From positions 246,642-310,641 of the forward strand of contig CAUYUJ010009391.1 of assembly GCA_963575745.1 (NCBI GenBank): DNA of 64,000 nt. The letters run 5' to 3'. Position numbers and translations under genes: made by a program. The notes below the pieces were generated by a model. That model saw only the letters and a list, made by a program, of their open reading frames with translations, made no database searches and was not told the DNA's origin. Positions 20,444-30,760 of the stretch are shown here, in pieces; the first letter of the stretch is position 1, and each line of letters starts with the position of its first letter. Source of the stretch: Prorocentrum cordatum (Eukaryota > Sar > Dinophyceae > Prorocentrales > Prorocentraceae).

Positions 20444-21134
20444 TGAGCAGTTGTTCAAGACTCTCCAGGGGTATCGTTGCGAGTGTCAGGAACCACATGT
20501 GCATCTGGAATCGTCGACCCTCACCCGAAAGGCTCAGGTGTATCCTAGGGAGTTTGCCCGGAGGTTGGCCCTGGGAATCTGGAGAAGCATGATGATGAAA
20601 CAAGGACCAGGGATCACAAAAGCCGAGTCTGTTTTGTTAGCTACCAAGGTCTCCTTCCCCATCGAGGACACCGCAGACGGGGGCTATCCGATGGGAACGG
20701 GCAGAGAGGGAGGGGGGGACGATGTCGAAGATACTGAGACGGCTGACGCCGATGTTGCGGATCCCGCCGACAAGCCCCTGGAAATCACGGCTCGGATCAA
20801 GGAGATGATCGAGCGAGTCCATGTGAACCTCGGGCACCCCAGGAATGAAGTTTTTACCCAGGTTTTGCGAGCGGCCCAGGCGAGGCCAGAGGTTCTTCAG
20901 TGGGTCCGGGACCACTTCAGGTGCGACGCTTGTGATTCCCAGAAGAGAACTGCCGAGCACTGGCGAGTCGCCATTCCGAGGACGTTCCAGTTCAATAGGA
21001 TTGTGGCCGTGGACTCTTTCTTCGTCCCGTTTCTCTCCGAGGTTGTTTGCTATTCAATGTCATTCGCCACGGGGCCAACTTCCAGGTGGTTTCTAGGCAC
21101 TCGGGAGGAGCCAAGGACGCCTGGAGAGCCATGA
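20223..21134 (+). pseudogene. pol: copia pol segment: methyltransferase-like end and integrase N-terminus
   Basis: It opens with FAVQVAQMQHQRGRKFFLEH then PVGASSW (20,277-20,310), resembling the E-N-V/E-x-P and S-W elements that end the methyltransferase-like segment. An acidic linker follows (GGDDVEDTETADADVADPAD). The integrase zinc domain reads HVNLGH, then a helix, then CDAC (H-x4-H...C-x2-C, about 20,819-20,937). The first catalytic aspartate lies in VAVDSFF (about 21,005-21,020). Beyond about 21,045 this frame is wrong, and the reading resumes one frame over (NVIRHGANFQ). The segment is integral to the polyprotein and unlikely to be made alone. Confidence 0.75.
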
Positions 21135-24100
21135 TGGAGACCTGGATCAGGTATTTCGGGCCCCCGGACGTCCTCATCACGGACGGTGGACCAGAATTCC
21201 AGGGGGAGTTTGAGAGGGGTCTTGAACAGCAAGGTTCTCTCCAGCATGTGACCAATAGTGAGTCCCCTTGGGAAAACGGCCGATGTGAGCGGCACGGAGG
21301 TTGGGTAAAGGACCTGATGCTGCGAGGTATCGAGCAGAGCGTTGTGGCCACCCATGAAGATCTCGATCTTCTGATGCACAGTATCGTGAGTTCGAAGAAC
21401 AGGTATCTTCATCGCGGAGGATATACGCCGTATCAACTAGTACTGGGACAGAATCCCCGACTTCCGAACGACCTCCTGAGCGACGATGTAGTATCAGGTG
21501 TCGGGGTAGAAGATCTCACGCAGACCGCGTGGGATCGGGGCACGGCCGCTGCAGACTTCGCGAAAGAACAGTCGATCAGGGAGTTCACCAGAAGGTCACT
21601 TTTCGAGACCACTAGCAAGCAGAGGGTCCGGGAGGCCAACCGTAGCAGGATGCGCAGGGAACAACATTTCACGGCAGGACAGTGGGTGTACGTTTGGCGT
21701 AGGGCTCCCACGGGGGGAAGAAAAACATTTTCTCTGCAAAGAGATCGATGGGTCGGCCCCGGGGTCGTGGTGGTTCAGAGGGGTAACACTGTTTGGATTG
21801 CCATGCGCTCTAGGTTGTGGAAGTGCAGCACCGAACAAATCCGCCCAGCCATTGGAAGTGAGGCGAAGGGAGCTGAGCTCCTCTTCGGGCCCGAGATCCG
21901 TGAGCTCATCAGCGATGCCCAGGTGGGACATCAGAGATCTGGAGTTGACGTCCTTAGGGAGGGGGCTCCCCCCCCAGAGGCGTGGGAGGCCCCACTCCCA
22001 AATCCCGTTGACGGAAATCATGAGGTTGTTATTCCCACGGTGCCGAGTTCAGTTGTCCCTAGGCCAGCCGGCCCGCGTGCTCCCGCGGGCCCAGGAGACG
22101 CGTCAGCAGCAAGTTCGGCACCGACGCGTGCAACAGGTACCAGACCAAGTGCGCCCCCGCGGGTCCCGGGACCGTTCCAGGGGCGAGAACGTGTTTCACC
22201 GTCCGAGGCCGCGAGTACGGACTCGGGGATCCCAGGGCCTCCGTCAGGCACCCCAGGGCCCCAGGGATCCGAGACCGACAGTGTCCCGAGCCTGGGGGGA
22301 GTTTTGGAAGAGAACGCCGGCGCGGGGAACGTCCCATCCGCAGGAGACGGTGCCAGGAGAGGATCCCGATCCCCACGGAGAGAGGACCAGCCCTCGGGGC
22401 CAGGCCTGAGCTCGAGGGGACCCTTGAACCCGGTTCCCGCCTCGTCTTCCGATTCCTCGTTCCCTCAACAGGTGGCAGAAGCCGTTCGTTGGAATCAGAG
22501 ACTGGATCTTGGCGCCGCGGCTAGAAGACCCCCGACCCTTAGAGAGGACTTTCGAGCGGATCTCCCTGGGGGGGTCCGCAGGCAGGTCGAGGAGTTCCAA
22601 GGGGAAGAGGGGGGCGAGATGCGTCGCAGGCCCAGGAGCCCCATCCCCCGTGCCGCCCAGCAAGATCAAGATCCGGGGGGAACGGATGCTGAGGTGCCAG
22701 GGGAGACCGGTGAGGACCCTCTCACTTCCGCAGTCTTCGCTTCTTTCAGTGAGTCCCCAGAGTTTGTGTCTGTTTTGGGGGCGGGAGAGGATCCTGAGGG
22801 GGCCAGAGCCTATCTACGCGGTATCAATCGTCAGCTACGCGAGGACGGTTGGAGTGGAGACTGGCGCACATTCTCTAACGGGAATGCCGACGTGATGGTG
22901 GGCCCCAGCTCACGTTCCGTCTCTCTTTCTTTGCTGGTGGGGAAGGGGCAGGAGGTTAGGTGGAAGGATCTCGACGCTCAGGGCAGGAGAGCCTTCGAGG
23001 CCGCAGATGCCAGTGAGTGGAAAGCCATGTTGGAGACTAAAGCTGTCATTGTGCATCCCCCGGATATTGGACGACAGCTCAGAGCCTCCTTCCCAAACAG
23101 AGTGGTGAGTTCGAGGATGGTGCGTCGCTGGAAACCCCAGGAGGGGACCTTTGCTCCCCCGAAGGCGAAATCGAGGTGGTGCGTCCGGGGTCACGAGGAC
23201 GAGGACACTGCCGAGCTTAAAGTGTACGCACCGACCCCACAGATGGAGTCCCTCATGATGTTTCTTGTGGTCTCTCTCATGTATGGACTCGATTTGTATG
23301 TGGGGGACCTCAAAAATGCCTTTTGTCAGAGCGACAAGCTCCAGCGTCCCCGGGGTCGGGTGTTTGTTGAGCCATGCGATGGCTTGAGGTTGGCCCCGGG
23401 GGCCTTGATAGAGCTCCTAGCTCCGGTCTACGGGCTCGATGACGCCCCTCTCGCTCTCCACAAGACTACTCGCGATTTTATGTCCCAGAAAGGGTACCAG
23501 AAGGCCAGCGTGGAGCCATGCTGGTTCCACGAGCGCGTGGATGGTAGACTTCGGTCCCAGGTCTTGGTAGAAGTGGACGACTGGCTGATCGCCGTGGCCC
23601 CAGACCTGGCCGAGGAGCGTTTGAACGCGTTCACCAGTAGGTTCAAATTCGGTAAGTTGAGGAAGGTTGACCAGCAGGGGACCGACTTTATCGGCCGTAG
23701 GGTTCGTAGGCTGCCCGATCGAGTGCTCCTCGATCAGGAGAAATATATGCTTGAGAATCTCCATAAGGTGGAGCTCCCCAGGGACCGTAGGTCAAATCAC
23801 TCGAAGACTTTGCTTTCTCACGAGTTCGAACAGTTCAGGAGTTTGGTTTACAAGCTGAACTGGATCGGAAGGGAGTCGCGCGCCGAGGCAGCAGGCGCTG
23901 CCTCGATGCTGGCTTCCCGGCTGACCCAGGCTTGTATCGGAGATGTCCTGGAGGCCAATCGCATGGTCGATCACCTTCGAAACACCGCCCAGGTTCCGCT
24001 GATTGCGTGGCCTTTTCGTCCAGGAAGAATGGTGTTCGCGACCGCAAGCGATTGCGGAGGGGCTGGGGGACTGGATAGTAGCAAGATTCAGCAGGCCTGG

Positions 24101-24271
24101 CAGGTCTATGCTGCCGATTCGTCCATTCAGGATGGAAAACTTTCCAGGGTTACTCCTATCGCGTGGAGGTCCAGCCGGGTCCGACGACAGGTTCCCTCGA
24201 CCCTCGGGGGGGAAGTCTTGGCTTTGTCAGGAGCGGTGGCCGAGGCAGAGTGGTTGCAGATGTTGTTTTAG
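21047..24271 (+). CDS. pol: copia pol: integrase core, reverse transcriptase, RNase H
   Basis: The longest pol frame (1,074 residues). The integrase core continues with LITDGGPEF (second Asp) and WENGRCERH (Glu, about 34 residues on). A proline/serine-rich linker spans residues ~330-530. The reverse transcriptase has KSRWCVRGHEDEDT, then YVGDLKNAFCQSD (first catalytic Asp), then VEVDDWLIA, where VDD stands for the usual YVDD with the first position changed. RNase H has FATASDCGGAGG and a late Glu in GGEVLALSGAVAEAEW. It ends in a TAG that probably reflects a frameshift, because the last part of RNase H continues in the next segment. The protein would copy element RNA into DNA and insert it into the chromosome. 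Confidence 0.9.
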   Translation: MLFNVIRHGANFQVVSRHSGGAKDAWRAMMETWIRYFGPPDVLITDGGPEFQGEFERGLEQQGSLQHVTNSESPWENGRCERHGGWVKDLMLRGIEQSVVATHEDLDLLMHSIVSSKNRYLHRGGYTPYQLVLGQNPRLPNDLLSDDVVSGVGVEDLTQTAWDRGTAAADFAKEQSIREFTRRSLFETTSKQRVREANRSRMRREQHFTAGQWVYVWRRAPTGGRKTFSLQRDRWVGPGVVVVQRGNTVWIAMRSRLWKCSTEQIRPAIGSEAKGAELLFGPEIRELISDAQVGHQRSGVDVLREGAPPPEAWEAPLPNPVDGNHEVVIPTVPSSVVPRPAGPRAPAGPGDASAASSAPTRATGTRPSAPPRVPGPFQGRERVSPSEAASTDSGIPGPPSGTPGPQGSETDSVPSLGGVLEENAGAGNVPSAGDGARRGSRSPRREDQPSGPGLSSRGPLNPVPASSSDSSFPQQVAEAVRWNQRLDLGAAARRPPTLREDFRADLPGGVRRQVEEFQGEEGGEMRRRPRSPIPRAAQQDQDPGGTDAEVPGETGEDPLTSAVFASFSESPEFVSVLGAGEDPEGARAYLRGINRQLREDGWSGDWRTFSNGNADVMVGPSSRSVSLSLLVGKGQEVRWKDLDAQGRRAFEAADASEWKAMLETKAVIVHPPDIGRQLRASFPNRVVSSRMVRRWKPQEGTFAPPKAKSRWCVRGHEDEDTAELKVYAPTPQMESLMMFLVVSLMYGLDLYVGDLKNAFCQSDKLQRPRGRVFVEPCDGLRLAPGALIELLAPVYGLDDAPLALHKTTRDFMSQKGYQKASVEPCWFHERVDGRLRSQVLVEVDDWLIAVAPDLAEERLNAFTSRFKFGKLRKVDQQGTDFIGRRVRRLPDRVLLDQEKYMLENLHKVELPRDRRSNHSKTLLSHEFEQFRSLVYKLNWIGRESRAEAAGAASMLASRLTQACIGDVLEANRMVDHLRNTAQVPLIAWPFRPGRMVFATASDCGGAGGLDSSKIQQAWQVYAADSSIQDGKLSRVTPIAWRSSRVRRQVPSTLGGEVLALSGAVAEAEWLQMLF

Positions 24272-24576
24272 ACGTGACCCAGGGAGGGCTCCTGACCGAG
24301 CACTGGAGGGAGGAGGTGGGCCCGTGCACCGCGCTTCTTCGGCAGGACTGTAAGCTTAATGTTGCCCCCCTGAACAACGTTCATATAGTCGACGCCAAGG
24401 GGATATTCGACACGTTGGCCAAGGAAACGAGCGGCTCCAAAGCCGACAGACGCATCGCCATCGATTTGTCAGTTGTCCGTTCGGTGATGACGAGAGTTGG
24501 GAGTCAGATGCGGTGGGTACCTAACCCAGCGATGCCGGTGGATGCTCTCGCAAAGTCGGACATACAGAAAGGGTAA
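24163..24576 (+). pseudogene. pol: copia RNase H, C-terminal part after a frameshift
   Basis: From about 24,270 this frame reads the expected end of copia RNase H: VHIVDAKGIFDTLAKE (the D-S/A-K-x-L/hydrophobic-D region), then RIAIDLSVVR, then RWVPNPAMPVDALAK (W-V-P...M-x-A-D-x-L-T-K equivalent). It ends at a TAA (24,574-24,576). The part before 24,270 is out of frame. The element's 3' untranslated region follows. Confidence 0.8.
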
Positions 24577-25008
24577 TTTGGCCCAGTTCAAGTTGCTTTC
24601 CTCGGGCATGCTACGTCTGGTAAGTGAGGGGACGAGCATGAGGAACAGGGAGGACAGGGTAGCAGGAAGAGACAGATCCAGAGCCTATTCTGGGAAGCGC
24701 CTCCGACGGCTTCACGGTGAAGATCCGGAGACAGGTCTGGCGCCATAGCGGCGTGTGGCGGCACGACCCCTTTCCCTTTCCCGCCTTTCCCCGGTGGTGG
24801 TGGTTGGTGGTTTCTCTTTTTCTCTCTCTCTCTCTCTCTCTCCCTTTCTCTCCTCTCCACCCGTTGAAGAGATTGCTCCCTCACATTTTGTGGTCTCAGG
24901 GAGACACCTCGCGAGGGCGAGGCAGTACTGTTGCTCGTGACTGGAGTGCGGACCTTGCTCTCTGGATGATTTCAAGACCCAGTTAAAACTCAGAAAAATT
25001 GGGCTGAC
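24577..25008 (+). other. 3' untranslated region of the copia element
   Basis: No coding. It contains a CT-rich run (24,810-24,860) and ends GTTAAAACTCAGAAAAATTG then GGCTGAC before the 3' LTR. A classical polypurine tract is not obvious. CAGAAAAATTGGG is the nearest match. Confidence 0.7.
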
Positions 25009-25225
25009 TGTCGATTCTCTTGCCAACTATCTAACCCATGTGAGCTTTAAGACAGTGGGCAGGCCCAGAGAATTGTATAGCAGGTCTGCAATCATGTTGT
25101 TCTTGCCTTTCTGTTCCGCAGCCTTTGGCACGAGGCACTTCTGTGTTGTCAGGTTTTCAGGAAAACCTCGCCCCATCGTCGCCTAGCGTCAACATCGGAA
25201 AGGGTTTTGAGAGCAGTTGGATTCA
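25009..25225 (+). repeat. 3' LTR of the copia element
   Basis: 217 bp, starting TGTCGATTCTCTTGCCAACT and ending GAGCAGTTGGATTCA, followed directly by TACATG, the second copy of the target duplication. Confidence 0.95.
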
Positions 25226-25850
25226 TACATGTACATAGACATAGACATATACATACGTACGCATACATATACACACCGTCTTCCAAGCACCTGCTCAAGT
25301 GGCGCGGCCTGCTGCTCTGGAAGATGAGTGCCGTGATTGCGATTGTGATCGTCTCTCCTGCGTCCCTCTCGCCTTCGTCCGTCTGCTTTCCCATCTCTGC
25401 CACTGCAGTGTGAGAGGCGCTGGATGGGCGTTGCATACATATAATATACATATGCACATACATTTACAATCAACTATACATATACACGCATATACATACG
25501 CGTACACATACACATACACATGCACATGCGCATACACATGCACATGCACATACACATGCACATGCACATACATGTACATATACATCTACATATTCATCTA
25601 CATGTACATTTACACATGCATATTCACATACCTTTGTGTACATTACATATACATATACATAACCACGTACGTATACATGTACATTTGCATGGCTACATAC
25701 ATATACATGCACATGTACACTTACGTTTCCATAGTCAAGCACATAAGCGTTCACACATGCACAAACCTATACACATACATATACACATACATTTACATAT
25801 ACAAACACCTTTACACTGCTATCGATTTATGAACACACCCCATTCGTATA
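25226..25850. repeat. ACATAC microsatellite continuing past the copia insertion
   Basis: 25,226-25,276 and 25,430-25,830 are ACATAC/CACATG arrays like those left of the element, split by about 150 bp of unique sequence. The long Ile-His-Tyr frames are artefacts. Confidence 0.85.
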
Positions 25851-25854
25851 TGTT

Positions 25855-26470
25855 TACCCGGGACCCCCCGACACATCGGACCCCGCGAATCCCAGGCCTT
25901 TGGTATCCTCTGGATCCCCGGATTCCTGGCCCTTGGGGACCCCCTGGACGATCCTGCAGGATGCCCCCCAGGCGTTTCAGAGATCCTGGAAGCCCTTGCC
26001 GGACTTGTGCAACGGGTCCAAATCGGCCAGGAAGGCGGCCGAATGCCCTGCCGAGAGCCCCAAGAGTCCCCAGACACCCCAGAACGCGGGGGAAAACATT
26101 GATTTTCTGAGATGTTTGCATGATTTCGGGGATGCCCTGTCCTTCGATCTTCTGGGCGTCCGAGACCGCCTGCGAGGCTCGAACAGCGCCCAAAATCATC
26201 CGAAAGGGTTTCCAGGCAGTCCAAGAGGGCCCCAAGACGGCACAACAAGGTTCCAATATGGCTTAAGAAAGCACCATGACGGCCCAATATGGCCTCAAGA
26301 CACCTTCCGAAGAATTCCAAGTCTTGACCCTGTCGTTCAGGGAGACTGCGGTTGGAGGCAAGGTGGCCCGAGGAAGCCTCCAAAGGCCCCTAGAAGACGC
26401 CCAGGAGGCTTCCAGGAGGTCTTAAGAAAGCCTGAAACACTTCCGTGAGGCCCCCAGAGGTTCTCCAAGG
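25855..26470. repeat. worn CCAAGA/CCCCAGG repeat, no gene
   Basis: Dispersed CCCCAAGACGGC, CCAGGAGGCTTCCAGGAGG and related motifs give frames rich in Pro, Arg and Gly on both strands. The composition matches the region at 53,570-54,380 read on the opposite strand, so both may come from one ancestral repeat. Confidence 0.55.
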
Positions 26471-27430
26471 AGGAGTCTCCGCAAAAAGATCTGAGGAGGA
26501 TGGGAAAGAATTTGCAGGGTAGGGCGATAATGATGAAACCGAGACATGGAGCAAGGATAACGAAAAACATTACGATAAGGGCGATGCCATAATGGCAACC
26601 AGGAGATATGGCTCAGTTGTCTGTTTGATCTTCCTTCCATGCTGCCTGCATACCGAACTTCAAGGACCAAGGTGCATGGCCCGGCGCGAAGCGCCAATGC
26701 ACTCGTTGTACGTGTGTATATACACAAGACTATGCAGGCTAGCTAGGCTTCGCCGTCACAATCTTAGTCGCTTGGCGCCAGGGAGGTGCGCTGCGACCGC
26801 CATTGCCGTCACTTGGGAATGTAGGAGTGGGCGGTGCGGTCCTAGACAGAGCTTTTAGAGGTGGCGGGCGCCACTGGTCTGGAAGGTCCCCCGAAGGCTC
26901 TTGGGCGCACGAGGTTTGTATGTTCATGAGGGCCACATGGTCATTTCACGGAGTTTGAACGATATACGGGGTCCATTGTTTTCAACAGGAACGAAGAGCT
27001 TCCTGGGGTTAATGTTTCATGGGGCTGAGGCCGGAGCTGGGTTCGAGCTGGATCTGGGGCTCGAGTTGGAGTTGAGCTGGAGCTGGAATCCGAGCTGGAA
27101 CTGGAGAACTCCTGCAAGTGCTGCTGCAGCTCCCCGTCCTCCTGCTCCTCCTCCTCCTCTGCCTGCTCCTCTCGAAGAACACGAAACGGTGGAAGGTTGG
27201 ATCGGGGCACAGTATCTCCATCCTGGGAGAGTTCTGACAGAACGGGAAGCACGATTACCCCCAGCAAGGCTTCTTAATAACAGCAAAAGTGACCCATGGG
27301 ACCTGGTGCACATGTGGGACCTGCGGGTTTACCTGGCCTGCGGCACTTGTGGGACCTGTGGGACCCATGGGACTTGCGACACTTGCAGGCATTGCGGGAC
27401 CTTCGGCACTTGTAGTAGGACCGGGACCTT
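26471..27430. other. no recognised gene
   Basis: Mixed unique sequence. 27,030-27,110 is a GAGCTGGAGCTGGAA-type degenerate repeat. 27,330-27,450 carries GGGACCTG/GGGACTTG repeats reading Cys-Gly-Thr in one frame. Nothing recognised. Confidence 0.5.
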
Positions 27431-27439
27431 CGGCACCTG

Positions 27440-27817
27440 TAGTAGGACCTGTAGGGTCTGTGTCTACTACGACTTCGACTACGACTACGACGACGATCGC
27501 GACGACGACTAATAGTACAGTTACTACTACGACTACTACAACTACGGCTACGACTACAACTACGACTTCGACGACGACTACTACTACAATGCTACGACTA
27601 CGATTGCGATCACGACTGCGACTACGCTTACGACGACTATTACCATTGTTATTATGATTACTACTACTGTTACTACGAATAGTACCACTACTACTACTAC
27701 TACTACCACCACTACTACCACCACTACTACTAATGTTACTACTACTATTATTACTGCTTTCACTACTACGACTGCTACTACTACTACTACTACTGCTACG
27801 ACTACGACTACTACTAG

Positions 27818-27855
<38 letters not shown>

Positions 27856-28010
27856 GTAACATCACCACTACCACCACTACGACGACGACTACTACATTTA
27901 CTACTGCTACTACTACCACCAATACTGCTACGTTTACTTCTACTACTGTTACTACTACTGCTGTTATTGCTAATACTATTTCTACTACCACCACCAGCAC
28001 CGGTACAACA

Positions 28011-28044
<34 letters not shown>

Positions 28045-28480
28045 TTACTACTACTACTACTACTACGACTATGGCTTCCTACTACCTACGACTTACCACC
28101 TACTTCCTATTATCTACTACCTACTACTTACTGCCTACCTGCTGGTGTTTGTATGCCTGCATCGACGACGTCGACTACTTCCTCCACGACTACGGCTAGT
28201 ACTACTATTACTCCTACCTATTACCTGCTACCTGCTGCTTGGTACCTGCTACCTGCGACCTACTACCTACAACCTACTACCTACTACCACGACTACGACT
28301 ACTACCACCACCACGACCACTTCTACAACTACTACTACTACTACTTCTGCCACTACGACTACTACGACTACTACTACGACTATTTTACTACTACTACTAC
28401 TCAGACTATTACTAATCTGATTCTTACTAGTACTATCCCTATCACTACTTCTATTACGATAAACTATTACTACCTCGACA

Positions 28481-28518
<38 letters not shown>

Positions 28519-28606
28519 GGCTACTACTACTTCCCCCCACTGCTACCACAACTACTAGTACTACTACAACTACTACTACTACGACAACCACTAGTACTAC
28601 TACTCA

Positions 28607-28643
<37 letters not shown>

Positions 28644-28836
28644 GCTACTACGACTACTAGTACTACTATCACTACTACTACTACTACTACTACTGCTACT
28701 GCTGCTGCTGCTACTACGACTACGAGCACGACTACGACTACGACTACTACTAGTATTTTTACTGGTGCTGCTAGCTGCTGCTACTATCACTACTACTACT
28801 ACTACTACTACTGCTACTACTACTACTACCACTACG

Positions 28837-28867
<31 letters not shown>

Positions 28868-28986
28868 GTACTAGTACTAGTACTAGTACTAGTACTACTA
28901 CTGCTACTTCCACTACTACTACTTTTATTACCGCCTCTTCTTCTACTACTATTACTATTTCTATTTCTACGACTACTACTACTACT

Positions 28987-29036
<50 letters not shown>

Positions 29037-29085
29037 GACTACTACTACGACTACTACACCACTTTTCCGACTTCTACTACTACTA
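27440..29085. repeat. 1.6 kb TAC/ACT triplet array
   Basis: Over 1,600 bases of TACTACTAC with GACTACGAC, ACCACC and AGTACTAGT variants. It translates as poly-Thr, poly-Tyr or poly-Leu on plus and poly-Val, poly-Ser or poly-stop on minus. Frames up to 474 residues here are not genes. Confidence 0.95.
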
Positions 29086-29329
29086 GCACTGCTAGTGATA
29101 CTGTCATACTCCCTATTTGGCCTGTCAATCTTCGGGGTAGGGATAAGGTCGGGGTGATTGACGGTGGAGTGCACCGACGGGGGGGGAAGCGGGTCCCCGT
29201 TCTCACGGCCTTGTCGCGCTGTTGGGGCAATGAGTCGGCAACGATGGGCGGCAGCGGGCTCCAGGCTTTGGGGGGCGCGGGTTCTGGCCATCTTGGCGTC
29301 ATCATATATGATACAAACCTACAGACATA

Positions 29330-29600
29330 CATACAAGCAAATCCATGCATACATACATAAATACATACATCTGTATTTATATATATATATATATATATAC
29401 ATACACACATGCATGCACACACACACATGCGTGCATGCATGCACGTACGCATGCATGCATACACGCAAACATCCATGCATCCATACATGTAGACATACAT
29501 TAGGATACATGCATACTTACCTACATACCCACATACCTACATGTAAATACATACACATGTACACATACACACATGCATACATGCATGCACACATACATAC
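29330..29600. repeat. ACATAC/GCATGCAT microsatellite
   Basis: Short ACATACAT and CATGCATG units with a TA run near 29,380-29,397. It borders the long inverted-repeat structure on its right. Confidence 0.9.
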
Positions 29601-29947
29601 ATATGGTGCATATATCAGAGTGAAGGGGCCCGAACGGTCATTCACTGTCCCTGGGTGCGTGGCTGAAGTGGGGATCCACCGCAAGGATTCTTGTTGTTGT
29701 TTTGTTGTTTTGTTGCGTCGTCCCCCCCCCCCGCTCCGCGACCCACCCGCGACCCACCCGCGATCCACCCCGCGACCCACCCGCGACCCACCCCGCGATG
29801 CACTCGCGCGACCCACCCGCGACCCACTCACGACCCACCCCGCGACCCACCCCGCGACACACCAGCGACCCACCCGCGACCCACCTGCGATCCACCCCAC
29901 GACCCACCCGCGACCCACCCGCGACCCACTCCGCGCCCGCCCGCTCT

Positions 29948-30009
29948 CTCTTATCCGCAAGTGCGGGGTGCTACGTATATACGTAGCACCCCGCAATTGC
30001 GGATAAGAG
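29948..30009. repeat. 62 bp near-perfect palindrome
   Basis: The arms are 31 bases with one mismatch, centred between 29,978 and 29,979. The left arm begins CTCTTATCCGCAAGTGCGGG, and the right arm ends CCCGCAATTGCGGATAAGAG. Flanking bases extend it imperfectly (CCCGCCCGCTCT against AGTGAGGGGGCGGG). Confidence 0.95.
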
Positions 30010-30299
30010 TGAGGGGGCGGGCGCGGGCGACGCGGGCGTCGTCGAGCCGGCGGACCTCGTGGCCCCCACCTTCCCTGTCGATGGCGCTCTCCTCCTCCTC
30101 CTTCTCCTCATCCTCCTCCTCCTCCTCGTCCTCATCGTCATCGTCATCCTCATCCTCCTCCTCCACCTCGTCCTCCTCCTCCTCCTCCTCCTCCTCTTCT
30201 TCCTCGTCCTCCCTCTCCCCCCCTCGTCCTTTCATCATCGTCCTCCCATTGTCGTCCTCCCCCTCATCGGCCTCCATCATCGTCCTCCCAGCATTGGTT

Positions 30300-30760
30300 T
30301 GTTCAGTGAACGTGGTTTAGGTCGCGGGTGGGTCGCGGGCTCTCCACCTCCACCCGGAAGGAATGCAAAAGCAGCCCGCCGCAGGCGCCAACAAAATGTG
30401 GTTTGTACACTGAACGTGGTTTGGGTCGCGGGTGGGCCGCGGGTTCTCCACCGGGAACGAATGCAAAAGATGCCCGCCGCAGGCGCCGAAAAATGTGGTT
30501 TGCACCCTGAACGTGGTCGCGGGTGGGCCGCGGGCTCTCTACTTGAAACGAATGCAAAAGATGCCCGCCGCAGGCGCCGAAAAATATGGTTTGTACCCTG
30601 AACGTGGTTTGGGTCGTGGGTTGGTCGCGAGTTGGTCACGGGGTGGGTCGCGGGCTCTCCACCTGGAAGGAATGCAAAAAAAGCCCGCCGCAGGCGCCGA
30701 GAATTGTGGTTTGTACCCTGAACGTGGTTTGGGTCGGGGGTGGGTCGCGGGTTGGTCGCG
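30300..30760. repeat. five tandem 95-120 bp units
   Basis: Each unit carries GAACGTGGTTTGGGTCGCGG, GTGGGCCGCGGGCTCTCCAC, GAATGCAAAAGATGCCCGCC and GCAGGCGCC, ending TGTGGTTTGTACCCT. The units start near 30,308, 30,410, 30,508, 30,600 and 30,721. Confidence 0.85.

Larger units (their letters stand above)
15789..25225 (+). mobile_element. copia-type LTR retrotransposon, 9.4 kb, nearly complete but frameshifted
   Basis: Direct LTRs of 218 and 217 bp begin TGTCGATTCTC and end GATTCA. TACATG stands immediately outside both (15783-15788 and 25226-25231), read as a 6 bp duplication, or 5 bp plus a shared base. Order inside: primer site, gag with zinc knuckle and protease motif, a Cys-rich segment, a methyltransferase-like segment, integrase, reverse transcriptase, RNase H. 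Integrase before reverse transcriptase is the Ty1/copia order. The frame changes at about 18.6-18.68, 18.91, 19.62, 20.23, 21.05 and 24.27 kb. Such a copy could not make one polyprotein without recoding. The LTRs differ at about five positions, which suggests a moderately young insertion. The target was an ACATAC microsatellite. Confidence 0.95.

Noticed and set aside
27654-29291. Long poly-Thr, poly-Tyr and poly-Val proteins
   Set aside because: Direct translations of the TAC/ACT triplet array.
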